Assembly: GCF_003031675.1 (NCBI RefSeq)
Contig: NZ_PYWX01000053.1
Coordinates: 248,001-312,000 of the forward strand
From: Pseudomonas palleroniana
GTDB taxonomy: Bacteria > Pseudomonadota > Gammaproteobacteria > Pseudomonadales > Pseudomonadaceae
Direction: 5' to 3'
Length of the DNA: 64,000 bases
This document shows positions 33,575 through 43,957 of the stretch, in pieces (the first letter of the stretch is position 1; every line of letters begins with the position of its first letter). A model generated the notes under the pieces. It saw only the letters and a list, made by a program, of their open reading frames with translations. It searched no databases and was not told where the DNA came from. The position numbers and the translations under genes are program-made.

Positions 33575-33769
33575 TCAGCGATTGCGCTAGAGGTTGGTTG
33601 TCTGCCGTGTGTCAGTGGGATTCCCGCTGGCCCATGGCAGGCTCCCAGCCTCAAGTTTTATCTGGATACACGTTTTACCCTGGACTAGAGTCGGGCCGAT
33701 TCCCGGCATTGCCCAAGAATTTCGCAAGAAGACCCGTTCCCCCAAGAGCCACAAAGAAGGTAGGACACC

Positions 33770-35875
33770 GTGAACCCGGTTATCAAAAAATTCCAGTTCG
33801 GTCAGTCGACCGTTACCCTCGAGACAGGCCGTATCGCCCGTCAAGCCTCCGGCGCAGTGCTGGTTACCGTTGACGACGACGTCACCGTATTGGTGACCGT
33901 TGTAGGTGCCAAGACCGCTGACCCGAGCAAAGGCTTTTTCCCTCTGTCCGTTCACTACCAGGAAAAGACTTACGCTGCCGGTAAGATTCCTGGCGGTTTC
34001 TTCAAGCGTGAAGGCCGTCCTTCCGAGAAAGAAACCCTGACTTCCCGACTGATCGACCGTCCGATTCGTCCGCTGTTCCCAGAAGGCTTCATGAACGAAG
34101 TGCAGGTTGTCTGCACCGTCGTTTCCACCAGCAAGAAGACCGATCCGGACATCGCTGCGATGATCGGTACCTCGGCGGCCCTGGCCATCTCCGGCATTCC
34201 TTTCGATGGTCCGATCGGCGCTGCTCGCGTTGCATTCCACGAAAGCACCGGCTACCTGCTGAACCCGACTTACGAACAACTGAAAGCTTCGAGCCTGGAC
34301 ATGGTCGTTGCCGGTACTTCGGAAGCCGTGTTGATGGTTGAATCGGAAGCCAAAGAGCTGACCGAAGACCAGATGCTGGGCGCTGTACTGTTTGCCCACG
34401 ACGAGTTCCAGGCTGTCATCAAGGCCGTCACCGAGCTGGCTGCCGAAGCTGCCAAGCCAACCTGGACCTGGGCTCCACAGGCTGAAGCGACTGAACTGCT
34501 GAGCGCTATCCGCTCCGAGTTCGGTGCTGCGATCTCCGATGCCTACACCATCACCGTCAAGGCCGACCGTTACGCTCGCCTGGGCGAACTGAAGGACCAG
34601 GTTGTGGCCAAGCTGTCCGGTGAAGAAGGCCAGCCTTCCGCCAGCGACGTCAAAGCTGCATTCGGTGAAATCGAATACCGTACCGTTCGCGAAAACATCG
34701 TTAACGGCAAGCCACGTATCGACGGCCGTGACACTCGCACCGTACGTCCGCTGAACATCGAAGTCGGCGTTCTGCCTAAAACCCACGGTTCGGCTCTGTT
34801 CACCCGTGGTGAAACCCAGGCCCTGGTAGTCGCGACTCTGGGTACTGCCCGTGACGCACAGCTGCTGGACACCCTGGAAGGCGAGAAAAAAGACCCGTTC
34901 ATGCTGCACTACAACTTCCCTCCGTTCTCGGTGGGCGAGTGCGGTCGCATGGGTGGTGCTGGTCGTCGCGAAATCGGTCACGGCCGCCTGGCGCGCCGTT
35001 CGGTTCAGGCCATGCTGCCTGCTGCTGACGTGTTCCCGTACACCATCCGTGTTGTGTCGGAAATCACTGAATCCAACGGTTCCAGCTCGATGGCTTCCGT
35101 TTGCGGTGCTTCCCTGGCATTGATGGACGCTGGTGTGCCGATGAAGGCGCCGGTTGCCGGTATCGCCATGGGCCTGGTCAAAGAAGGCGAGAAGTTCGCC
35201 ATCCTGACCGACATCCTGGGTGACGAAGACCACCTGGGCGACATGGACTTCAAAGTAGCCGGTACCGCCAAAGGTGTGACCGCGTTGCAGATGGACATCA
35301 AGATCAAAGGCATCACCGAAGAGATCATGGAAATCGCCCTGGGCCAAGCCCTGGAAGCGCGCCTGAATATCCTCGGCCAGATGAACCAGATCATTGGTCA
35401 GTCGCGTACCGAACTGTCGGAAAACGCTCCGACCATGATCGCGATGAAAATCGACACCGACAAAATCCGTGATGTCATCGGTAAAGGCGGCGCGACTATT
35501 CGTGCGATCTGTGAAGAAACCAAGGCTTCGATCGACATCGAAGACGACGGCTCGATCAAGATCTTCGGCGAAACCAAGGAAGCGGCTGAAGCTGCACGTC
35601 AGCGCGTTCTGGGCATCACCGCCGAGGCCGAGATCGGCAAGATCTACGTCGGTAAAGTTGAGCGCATCGTCGACTTCGGCGCATTCGTCAACATCCTGCC
35701 GGGCAAAGACGGTCTGGTACACATCTCCATGCTGAGCGATGCTCGTGTCGAGAAAGTGACCGACATTCTGAAAGAAGGCCAGGAAGTGGAAGTGCTGGTA
35801 CTGGACGTGGACAACCGCGGCCGTATCAAGCTGTCCATCAAGGACGTAGCAGCAGCCAAGGCGTCGGGCGTTTAA
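33770..35875 (+). CDS. pnp: Polyribonucleotide nucleotidyltransferase (PNPase)
   Basis: A 701-residue phosphorolytic 3'-5' exoribonuclease of the degradosome. Two RNase PH domains (about 5-215 and 315-540) are followed by a KH domain (about 555-610, IGKGGATIRAICEET) and an S1 domain (about 622-690, GKVERIVDFGAFVNILPG). It starts at GTG 33770 with AAGGTAGGA upstream. The 195-bp leader has several imperfect stems, a plausible site for RNase III autoregulation as in E. coli. Confidence 0.98.
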   Translation: MNPVIKKFQFGQSTVTLETGRIARQASGAVLVTVDDDVTVLVTVVGAKTADPSKGFFPLSVHYQEKTYAAGKIPGGFFKREGRPSEKETLTSRLIDRPIRPLFPEGFMNEVQVVCTVVSTSKKTDPDIAAMIGTSAALAISGIPFDGPIGAARVAFHESTGYLLNPTYEQLKASSLDMVVAGTSEAVLMVESEAKELTEDQMLGAVLFAHDEFQAVIKAVTELAAEAAKPTWTWAPQAEATELLSAIRSEFGAAISDAYTITVKADRYARLGELKDQVVAKLSGEEGQPSASDVKAAFGEIEYRTVRENIVNGKPRIDGRDTRTVRPLNIEVGVLPKTHGSALFTRGETQALVVATLGTARDAQLLDTLEGEKKDPFMLHYNFPPFSVGECGRMGGAGRREIGHGRLARRSVQAMLPAADVFPYTIRVVSEITESNGSSSMASVCGASLALMDAGVPMKAPVAGIAMGLVKEGEKFAILTDILGDEDHLGDMDFKVAGTAKGVTALQMDIKIKGITEEIMEIALGQALEARLNILGQMNQIIGQSRTELSENAPTMIAMKIDTDKIRDVIGKGGATIRAICEETKASIDIEDDGSIKIFGETKEAAEAARQRVLGITAEAEIGKIYVGKVERIVDFGAFVNILPGKDGLVHISMLSDARVEKVTDILKEGQEVEVLVLDVDNRGRIKLSIKDVAAAKASGV

Positions 35876-35899
35876 CCACCCAGCCTTAGCGCTAAGCTG

Positions 35900-35928
35900 A
35901 AAAAAGGACTCTCAGGAGTCCTTTTTTT
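35900..35928 (+). terminator. pnp operon terminator
   Basis: GGACTC-TCAG-GAGTCC embedded in A6 and T7 tracts, about 25 nt after the pnp stop. Confidence 0.9.
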
Positions 35929-35980
35929 ATGCGCGTGGGAAAAGGTCAGGAAATCAGGCGCTTAGTAAATCCTGAAACCC

Positions 35981-36020
35981 GCAACTTGCATGCAGGCCTG
36001 AGTGACTTCATGCAAGTTGC
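35981..36020. repeat. 12-bp perfect inverted repeat, candidate activator site
   Basis: GCAACTTGCATG (35981-35992) and CATGCAAGTTGC (36009-36020) are exact reverse complements separated by 16 bp. The repeat lies about 70-105 bp upstream of a sigma54-like promoter, the usual distance for an enhancer-binding protein site. Confidence 0.6.
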
Positions 36021-36086
36021 ACGATTTCGAAAAAATCCTGATTTCATAAGTTATTGTTTTATAAAGAATTAATCTGGAATCAAGAA

Positions 36087-36104
36087 TTGGCATACTGCCT
36101 GCAA
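36087..36104 (+). promoter_or_regulatory. Sigma54-like promoter of the BON protein gene
   Basis: TTGGCATACTGCCTGCAA keeps the invariant GG and GC with exactly 10 nt between them and most of the TGGCA/TGCA flanks. It lies 70 bp upstream of the start codon. The central bases are off consensus, so this is a moderate call. Confidence 0.55.
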
Positions 36105-36173
36105 TATCCCTGTTAACACTGCAGCATCAAGGTCTATGCGCTGCAGACTTTCAATAAAACAGGAGTTACTCGT

Positions 36174-36773
36174 ATGAAGAAGTTCGCTCTCGCTACTGCT
36201 ACCGCTCTGACCCTGGCCATGGGTGCTAACGTAGCCTTTGCTCAGACTTCCCAAGCCCCTATGACTTTGGCGGCCGGTGAAATGACCAAGGCTAAAGAGT
36301 CTACTTCGGACACCTGGATCACCACCAAAGTGAAAGCTGATCTGCTGACCGAGAAAGGTATTCCTGGTTCGGATATCAAGGTTGAAACCAACAAAGGCGT
36401 GGTTTCCCTGTCCTCCGAAGTCGCTATCTCGGACTCGCAGAAAGCGACCGCTGTAGCCATTACCAAGAAAATCAAAGGTGTAACCGCTGTTTCTGCTGAT
36501 GGCCTGCTGGCAGGCGGCGCAGTTAAAGCTGACAACATCGACAAAGCCAAGACCAGCACCTCGGATACCTGGATTACTACCAAAGTTAAATCCGACCTGG
36601 TTACCGAAAAAGGTATTCCTGGTACCGACATCAAAGTCGAAACCAACCACGGCGTAGTATCGCTGTCGTCCACTGCCGCTCTGACCCAAGCGCAGAAAGA
36701 GACTGCAGTAGCGATTACCAAGAAAATCAAAGGCGTTAAATCTGTATCGGCTGATGGTCTTACCGTTCAGTAA
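36174..36773 (+). CDS. Periplasmic protein with two BON domains (OsmY-like)
   Basis: A 199-residue secreted protein with an AXA signal peptide (MKKFALATATALTLAMGANVAFA, cleavage near residue 23). Two BON domains follow at about 42-110 and 128-196. They are strikingly alike: each has STSDTWITTKVK, then TEKGIPG, DIKVETN, GVVSLSS, AVAITKKIKGV and VSADGL. This points to an internal duplication. BON domains associate with membranes, and E. coli OsmY is an envelope/osmotic stress protein. The upstream region has a sigma54-like promoter and a long inverted repeat. AGGAG precedes the ATG. Confidence 0.85.
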   Translation: MKKFALATATALTLAMGANVAFAQTSQAPMTLAAGEMTKAKESTSDTWITTKVKADLLTEKGIPGSDIKVETNKGVVSLSSEVAISDSQKATAVAITKKIKGVTAVSADGLLAGGAVKADNIDKAKTSTSDTWITTKVKSDLVTEKGIPGTDIKVETNHGVVSLSSTAALTQAQKETAVAITKKIKGVKSVSADGLTVQ

Positions 36774-36876
36774 CGCTTCATGAATCGTCTGAACTAGGCG
36801 GCGGCGGCGCGTGAGTTAGATATCCACTCAATGCACCTCCGAGGTTCATGCGACCGACCACACGGATGTGGTCATT

Positions 36877-36906
36877 ACAGGCCCCGGCACTTGTGTCGGG
36901 GCCTGT
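36877..36906. terminator. Bidirectional terminator between the BON gene and the DUF748 gene
   Basis: A 14-bp stem (ACAGGCCCCGGCAC pairing with GTGTCGGGGCCTGT, one G-U) with a 2-nt loop between the convergent genes. T-runs are modest on both sides. Confidence 0.75.
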
Positions 36907-36920
36907 TCTATTTGGGCAGA

Positions 36921-39866
36921 TTATTCGGCATCCAGATGCATCGGCGTCACTACGCGGCCGTCTTTCTCGGCCTGCCCCAGGTTGGCATCAATGAAATACA
37001 CCCGGTCATCTTCCAGTTTCGCTTTATCCACCAGATAGTCCTTGATGGTGCTGGCCCTGTCCTGCCCCAGTTGGCGCAGCAGCACATCACTGGCGCTCCA
37101 GAACTTGATCACGCCGTCTTTGAGCTTGGCAGTACGCTCATCGCTGCTCAGGTCTTTCCATTCGGCTGGTGGTTGTTGTTTCAGGCGCGTGCGGTAGATG
37201 CCTTCCAGCAAAGGCGCTTTTTCCTTCTCCGGTACAACCAGCAACGAGGCTTGGGCCGGGACTTTGTCGCCACGGCGTTGCAGCATCTTGTAGTAGTTGT
37301 ATTGGTATTCACGCTCCAGACGCTCGGCGGCAAGGAACGGGCCGTCGCTGCTGGCCGCTGCCGTGCCTTCGATTTCCAGGCGCAGGCTAGGGCGCTCTTT
37401 GAGTGCCTTGGCCAACGTGTTCAGGGCGCCTTCTGCATCTTTGCTCAACTCACTGGAACCTGCGGCAAAGGACACACTGCCGAGGTCTTCCGAGCCGCTG
37501 CCGGTGATCAGCCCACCAATGAATTTGAATGGTGCTGTTGCCGCGCGTACCACCAGGTTGCGCAGGGTCTGCCACACAATCGGCATTACGCTGAATTGCG
37601 GGTTGTTCAAATCACCGCTCACCGGCAGTTCGATAGAGATTTTGCCGTCGCTGTCTTTGAGCAACGCGATCGCCAGGCGAATCGGCAAATCCACGGCGTC
37701 GGCACTGTCGACTTTCTCGCCCAGTTGCAGCTGTTCAACCACCACTTTGTTTTCGGCCTTCAATTGGCCTTTGGTAATCACATAGTGCAGGTCCAGGTTC
37801 AGGCGACCCTTACGGATGCGGAAACCGGCGAACTTGCCTGAGTAGGGCGTCAATGTCGTCAGTTCGACCCGTTTGAAGCTGGTGGCGATATCCAATGCCG
37901 CCATGGGATCAAACGGGTTCACGCTGCCTTTGATGGTCACAGGTGCGTAGCGGTCGACCTTGCCGTTGATGTCGACACTGGCCGGTTTGGCCTGGCGACT
38001 GTCGATGGTGCCGATCTGCCCGTTGAGCTGTTGAATGGCCGTGGCGAAATTGGGTGTGAGGCTGAAGTCGGCAAAGTTGGCCGAGCCATCGTTGATCGCA
38101 ATTTGCCCGATATGAATGCCCAACGGCTTCTCGTTGCTTGCTGCAGGCTTGGCACCAGACTTGGCGCCGCTGTCGGCCGGTTGTGGTATCAGCAGGTCGT
38201 CGATGTTGGTGGTACGGTCATCGTTGATCATGAAGCGTGCATACGGCTGCAGCAGGTTGACCTTGTCGATTGAAAGGCTCTCGCCGTGCTGATAGTTCAC
38301 GCCTTCCAGTATCAGGCGCTGCCATTTGACGAAGTCGCGGGTCTTGAGGGTGTCCAGCGTATGCAACTGGTCGACTTGCGCGCGACCGGTAACTTGCAAC
38401 GCCAGCGGTGCGGTGCTTTTGAGGTTTACATCCAGGTTGCTGCCCAGCATGCCGCTGCGCAGTTCCAAACGAATGAATGGGCTGATATAGGCCTGGGCGA
38501 CCCGCAGGTCGATGTCCTGGGTATTCACTTTCAGCTTGGCGCTGACCGGGTTGAGGTTGACCTCGCCGGTTGCCTGGATCTTGCCTTGCTTGCCCAGGCC
38601 GCTGTCGACCTTCAGGGTAAAGGGACTCTGGTTGAGGCTGTCGAAGTTCTGCATGTCGACGTTCAACGGGCCCAGCTCCAGCGCTACCGCAGGCTTGGCC
38701 GCGCGGTCAGCCAGGTGCACCTGGTAATTACGCAGTTGCACGTCCTTGAGCAGCACTTGCCAGGGTTTGCTTGGGGCTGCGGGTTCAGCTTTTGGCGAGT
38801 CGGCAGTGGCCGGCGCGGCTGCCGGCTCCGGGGCCTTGGCCGGTTTGCTCGGTTGGCTGGCGAACAGTTTCTGCCAGTCCAATTGCCCGTCAGCCTCGCG
38901 GGCCGCCCAGGTTTCCAGCTTGTTACTGCGGATCTTGCCAACCACCACTTGCTGCTTGGCCAGGTCTACCGTGGTCTCGCTGACGTCCAGGCGCTCCAGG
39001 CGTGCCAATGGGCGTCCGTCCGGGGCCTTGATTGCAAAGGGCGCGATGCTGGCCGCGGTATTGGTCAGTTTCAGTTCGGTTTCCTTGGCCAGGCTGAACG
39101 TGTACTCGGTGCTGAAGTTCAGCACGCCGTCTTCCAGCACCAGCGGCAAGGCGTCACGGACATAGGGCCACCAGGCTTTCATCTTGCCATCGGTGACTTT
39201 CAGCGTGCCCTCGGACGTGATCGGTACCAGGCTGAAATTACCTTTCCAGTCGATCTGCCCGCCTTGAGGCCCTGCGGCCACCAAGGTCATGTCCGCGTTG
39301 TCTTCGGGCAAGGTGCTGAGGTTTTTCAGCTCGAAGTCGAGTTTGTCGTAGAGAAACTCGATGGCCTCGCTGGGGCGCAGGTCTTGGAAGTGCACATAAC
39401 CGCTCGCCAGCTTGATGCTGTCGATGCGCAAAGGGAATGGTTTGGCGTTCGGGTCGGCTGGAGTGGGTTCGCTCGGCGGCAGTTTGAACAACTGCGCGAG
39501 GTTCAGTTGGCCGGACTTGTCGAACAGCAACTCGGTCTTGGGCTTGTCCAACTGGACATCGGCCAGGTGCAGGGCGCGAGTCCAGAGACTGTCGATCTGC
39601 AGGTTGGCGTAAAGGCGTTCGAAACCGACCTGTTCCTTGCCCGGTTCGCCGATCTGCAGGCCCCATGCCGTGACTTCCAGGCTGAACGGGTTGAGTTCGA
39701 GACGCTCGAGGCGTGCCGGCACCGTGGCGTAATTGGCCAGCTGTTGATTGGCGATCCGAAGGGCGATGCCCGGCAAAATCAGGAAGCCCAGCAAGCTGTA
39801 CAGAGCAAGAGCAGTCAACACGGCGCCGATGGCGCGAATCAATCCTTTGGGCATGGGTGGCGGCAT
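36921..39866 (-). CDS. DUF748 (AsmA-like) envelope protein
   Basis: A 981-residue protein with an N-terminal membrane anchor (about 9-32) and a large periplasmic region of repeated beta-rich modules. These include LERLELNPFSLEVTAWGL near 53-70 and later blocks of DUF748 type. A low-complexity Ala/Pro/Lys linker occurs near 335-360. The C-terminus has an OmpA-like FAAGSSELSKDAEGALNTLAKAL stretch. DUF748 and AsmA relatives are thought to bridge membranes in lipid transport. No specific role is established. An alternative start is the Met at residue 5. Confidence 0.8.
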   Translation of the reverse strand: MPPPMPKGLIRAIGAVLTALALYSLLGFLILPGIALRIANQQLANYATVPARLERLELNPFSLEVTAWGLQIGEPGKEQVGFERLYANLQIDSLWTRALHLADVQLDKPKTELLFDKSGQLNLAQLFKLPPSEPTPADPNAKPFPLRIDSIKLASGYVHFQDLRPSEAIEFLYDKLDFELKNLSTLPEDNADMTLVAAGPQGGQIDWKGNFSLVPITSEGTLKVTDGKMKAWWPYVRDALPLVLEDGVLNFSTEYTFSLAKETELKLTNTAASIAPFAIKAPDGRPLARLERLDVSETTVDLAKQQVVVGKIRSNKLETWAAREADGQLDWQKLFASQPSKPAKAPEPAAAPATADSPKAEPAAPSKPWQVLLKDVQLRNYQVHLADRAAKPAVALELGPLNVDMQNFDSLNQSPFTLKVDSGLGKQGKIQATGEVNLNPVSAKLKVNTQDIDLRVAQAYISPFIRLELRSGMLGSNLDVNLKSTAPLALQVTGRAQVDQLHTLDTLKTRDFVKWQRLILEGVNYQHGESLSIDKVNLLQPYARFMINDDRTTNIDDLLIPQPADSGAKSGAKPAASNEKPLGIHIGQIAINDGSANFADFSLTPNFATAIQQLNGQIGTIDSRQAKPASVDINGKVDRYAPVTIKGSVNPFDPMAALDIATSFKRVELTTLTPYSGKFAGFRIRKGRLNLDLHYVITKGQLKAENKVVVEQLQLGEKVDSADAVDLPIRLAIALLKDSDGKISIELPVSGDLNNPQFSVMPIVWQTLRNLVVRAATAPFKFIGGLITGSGSEDLGSVSFAAGSSELSKDAEGALNTLAKALKERPSLRLEIEGTAAASSDGPFLAAERLEREYQYNYYKMLQRRGDKVPAQASLLVVPEKEKAPLLEGIYRTRLKQQPPAEWKDLSSDERTAKLKDGVIKFWSASDVLLRQLGQDRASTIKDYLVDKAKLEDDRVYFIDANLGQAEKDGRVVTPMHLDAE

Positions 39867-39941
39867 CTATATCGAACGAGAGTGCCTTGGAGTATGGCAC
39901 GGGATTTCGGTTCCGAAGAACCGGGGCTATTGGGATAAGGC

Positions 39942-40958
39942 CTACAGTTGCAGGATCAGGGTCTTCAGCGGTGGCTGTTGGTCCTGTGAGGGAAAATCCG
40001 CCCCCGGTGTCATGATCTGCCAGTCGCGTACCGGGCGGCCGGCTTTTTCGGCGCAGCGCAGCACCTGCTCGCGCCAATCGTCCATGCTGACTTTTGCCAG
40101 GTTATTGCAGCAGATCAGCACGCCGTTGTCGGCGGTGGCCAGCAGTGCAGGCTTGAGCAGGCTTTGATAGTCGCGCAACAGGTCGACGGTGCCGAAGGCG
40201 CTCTTGGCCCAGGCCGGTGGGTCGAGCAATACCAGGTCATATTGGCGCGGCTCAAGGCGTGGATAACTCGGCAGTTTTTGCCCACGCCGCTGGGTAATCG
40301 GCAAACCCGCCAGTTGGCGGATGGCCGGGAAGTAATCGGACTGCACGAACTGCATGCTCGGCAGCTGCGGGTTCAGCAGGCCGTTTTCACGACCGACTGC
40401 CAGGTTGCCCTCGGCGAAGTCCAGGTTGCACACCTCGCGTGCGCCACCGGCGGCGGCGCTCAAGCCCACGCCGCAGGTGTAGGCGAACAGGTTCAGCACG
40501 CTCTTGCCGGCGCTGTGGTCCTTGACCCAGCCGCGGGTATTGCGCAAGTCGAGGAACAGCAGCGGGTCTTGCCCGGCATGGCGCCCGCGCACGCGGTAGT
40601 TGAGGCCCCACTCATGGCCGACCAGGTCTTCCAGTGCCGCAGGTTCGGCGCGATACACGGTGTCTTCGCGGTCGATCCGTGAATTGCCCCGGGAGCGGTC
40701 GTTGTACACCAGCAGCAATTCCAACCCCATGAACTGATTGATCAGTTGATGCATGTCCAGCAACTCGGCCGTTTCCAACGGCTGGTGAAAACTCTGCACC
40801 AGCAATTGCGGGCCATAGCGGTCGATGGTCAGGCCGCCGGCGCCTTCCTGGCTGCCGTGGAACAACCGGTAGCAGTCAGTGCCTTGGGCGTGCAGCTCAT
40901 GGATCAGGTCTTGGCGTTGATCGAGGGCGGCGCGCAGCGCCTGATTCAGGGAATACAT
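39942..40958 (-). CDS. Class I SAM-dependent methyltransferase (RlmI/RlmK-like)
   Basis: A 338-residue protein resembling 23S rRNA m5C methyltransferases. An N-terminal RNA-binding-like region (FHGSQEGAGGLTIDRYGPQLLVQ) is followed by a Rossmann SAM fold (VLNLFAYTCGVGLSAAAGG, about 178-196) and the catalytic-type LVLLDPPAWAKSAFG. It is shorter than E. coli RlmI (about 396) and lacks most of the N-terminal PUA domain. The substrate is therefore inferred. It lies 70 bp downstream of the MpaB-like gene on the same strand. Confidence 0.75.
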   Translation of the reverse strand: MYSLNQALRAALDQRQDLIHELHAQGTDCYRLFHGSQEGAGGLTIDRYGPQLLVQSFHQPLETAELLDMHQLINQFMGLELLLVYNDRSRGNSRIDREDTVYRAEPAALEDLVGHEWGLNYRVRGRHAGQDPLLFLDLRNTRGWVKDHSAGKSVLNLFAYTCGVGLSAAAGGAREVCNLDFAEGNLAVGRENGLLNPQLPSMQFVQSDYFPAIRQLAGLPITQRRGQKLPSYPRLEPRQYDLVLLDPPAWAKSAFGTVDLLRDYQSLLKPALLATADNGVLICCNNLAKVSMDDWREQVLRCAEKAGRPVRDWQIMTPGADFPSQDQQPPLKTLILQL

Positions 40959-41029
40959 GGAACGCGCCTTGCGTGCTGGGTCAATGGGGGTAAAGGTGGG
41001 CGCGGAGTTTAACAGCTATAGGCGCCGGC

Positions 41030-41899
41030 CTACATCAGCCCCATCCGTCGATGGGCGCGTTGCACCGAACCATTGCGCATTGCCCAACGCAGCAGCGGCG
41101 CGCTGCGCTTGACCCCCGCGCGGATCATCTGACGCTGCAGCGGGCTCTGGTGTTGTTCAAGCAGGGTACTGGCCCAGTCCGGTAGCAGGTCGATCCCGGC
41201 TTGCATCATCAGGCTGCCGAAGGGTTTGGCCAGGGTGCTTGGGGCGGGAGCATTGAGCAGCAGGCGCAGCACTTCACGGCTGCGTTCGTCGCACAGCAAC
41301 TGCGGACGTATGCGTGCCAGATAATCTGAAACGTCCTGCCGTGAACGCGGCACATGCCTGGCGCCCAGCCGTTCGGCGACCAAGGCGATTTCGCTGTAGT
41401 AACGATCCTGATCACGCCCCGACAGATGCGGGTTGCAATAACGCAGGTGCGCGGCCAGGAAGTTGCTGACCTCAGCCACATGCACCCAGGTCAACAGCTC
41501 CGGGTCGCTGGCCGCATAGGGCCGCCCGTCCGGGGCATGCCCGACCACTTGCAGGTGAATGGTGCGGACTTTTTCGATCAGCCATTCGGCATCTTTACGC
41601 GAGCCGAAGGTGGTGCCGGAAATAAACTGCGAGGTCCGGCGCAGGCGCCCGAGCATGTCCTGGCGGAAATTCGAGTGGTCCCACACGCCGGCCAGCGCCA
41701 GGGGATGCAAGGCTTGCAGCATCAATGCACTGATGCCGCCGATGAGCATGCTGCTGAAGTCGCCATGCACTTGCCAGCTCACCGAGTTCGGCCCGAACAG
41801 GCCCGGATCGCCCTTGGGGTTTTCCAGGTCCAGCTGGCCCAGTGACAGGCCGGTCAGGCTCATCAGTTGGGATTCGATGCGGCTGCGGATAAATTCCAT
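41030..41899 (-). CDS. Oxygenase MpaB family (DUF2236) protein
   Basis: A 289-residue protein of the DUF2236/MpaB-latex clearing protein superfamily. Conserved features are HPLALAGVWDHS (residues about 65-76), the Arg/Thr-rich segment RRTSQFISGTTFG, and WVHVAEVSNFLAAH (about 137-150) with a heme-ligand-like His. The natural substrate is unknown. It starts 16 bp after the acs stop and is probably co-transcribed with acs. Whether its job relates to acetate metabolism is unclear. Confidence 0.75.
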   Translation of the reverse strand: MEFIRSRIESQLMSLTGLSLGQLDLENPKGDPGLFGPNSVSWQVHGDFSSMLIGGISALMLQALHPLALAGVWDHSNFRQDMLGRLRRTSQFISGTTFGSRKDAEWLIEKVRTIHLQVVGHAPDGRPYAASDPELLTWVHVAEVSNFLAAHLRYCNPHLSGRDQDRYYSEIALVAERLGARHVPRSRQDVSDYLARIRPQLLCDERSREVLRLLLNAPAPSTLAKPFGSLMMQAGIDLLPDWASTLLEQHQSPLQRQMIRAGVKRSAPLLRWAMRNGSVQRAHRRMGLM

Positions 41900-41915
41900 G
41901 GCGACTCGGGGTTTC

Positions 41916-43853
<1,938 letters not shown>

Positions 43854-43862
43854 GAGCGCTCC

Positions 43863-43870
43863 TTATTCTT
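43863..43870 (-). promoter_or_regulatory. CA motif (Hfq/Crc target) overlapping acs ribosome binding site
   Basis: The minus strand reads AAGAATAAGGAG, seven nt before the acs ATG. AAGAATAA fits AANAAYAA and shares bases with the Shine-Dalgarno sequence, the position used by Hfq/Crc to block translation. Confidence 0.6.
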
Positions 43871-43917
43871 GTTTTGCGACAAGTCATAAAGATGCACCCT
43901 GTGGGGGGAGGGTTCAA

Positions 43918-43943
43918 GGCCAACGTCCAAGCGGACGTTGGCC
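43918..43943 (-). terminator. pgi terminator
   Basis: GGCCAACGTCC/GGACGTTGGCC, an 11-bp perfect stem with a 4-nt loop. On the minus strand it is followed by TTGAACC, a weak T-run. Confidence 0.7.
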
Positions 43944-43957
43944 CTGTATTACCGCTA

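Noticed and set aside
33587..35722. 711-codon minus-strand ORF antisense to pnp
   Set aside because: Composition typical of antisense shadows, no domain recognised, fully contained within pnp and its leader.
38286..39938. 550-codon plus-strand ORF antisense to the DUF748 gene
   Set aside because: No domain, and the opposite strand has a membrane anchor and DUF748 modules.
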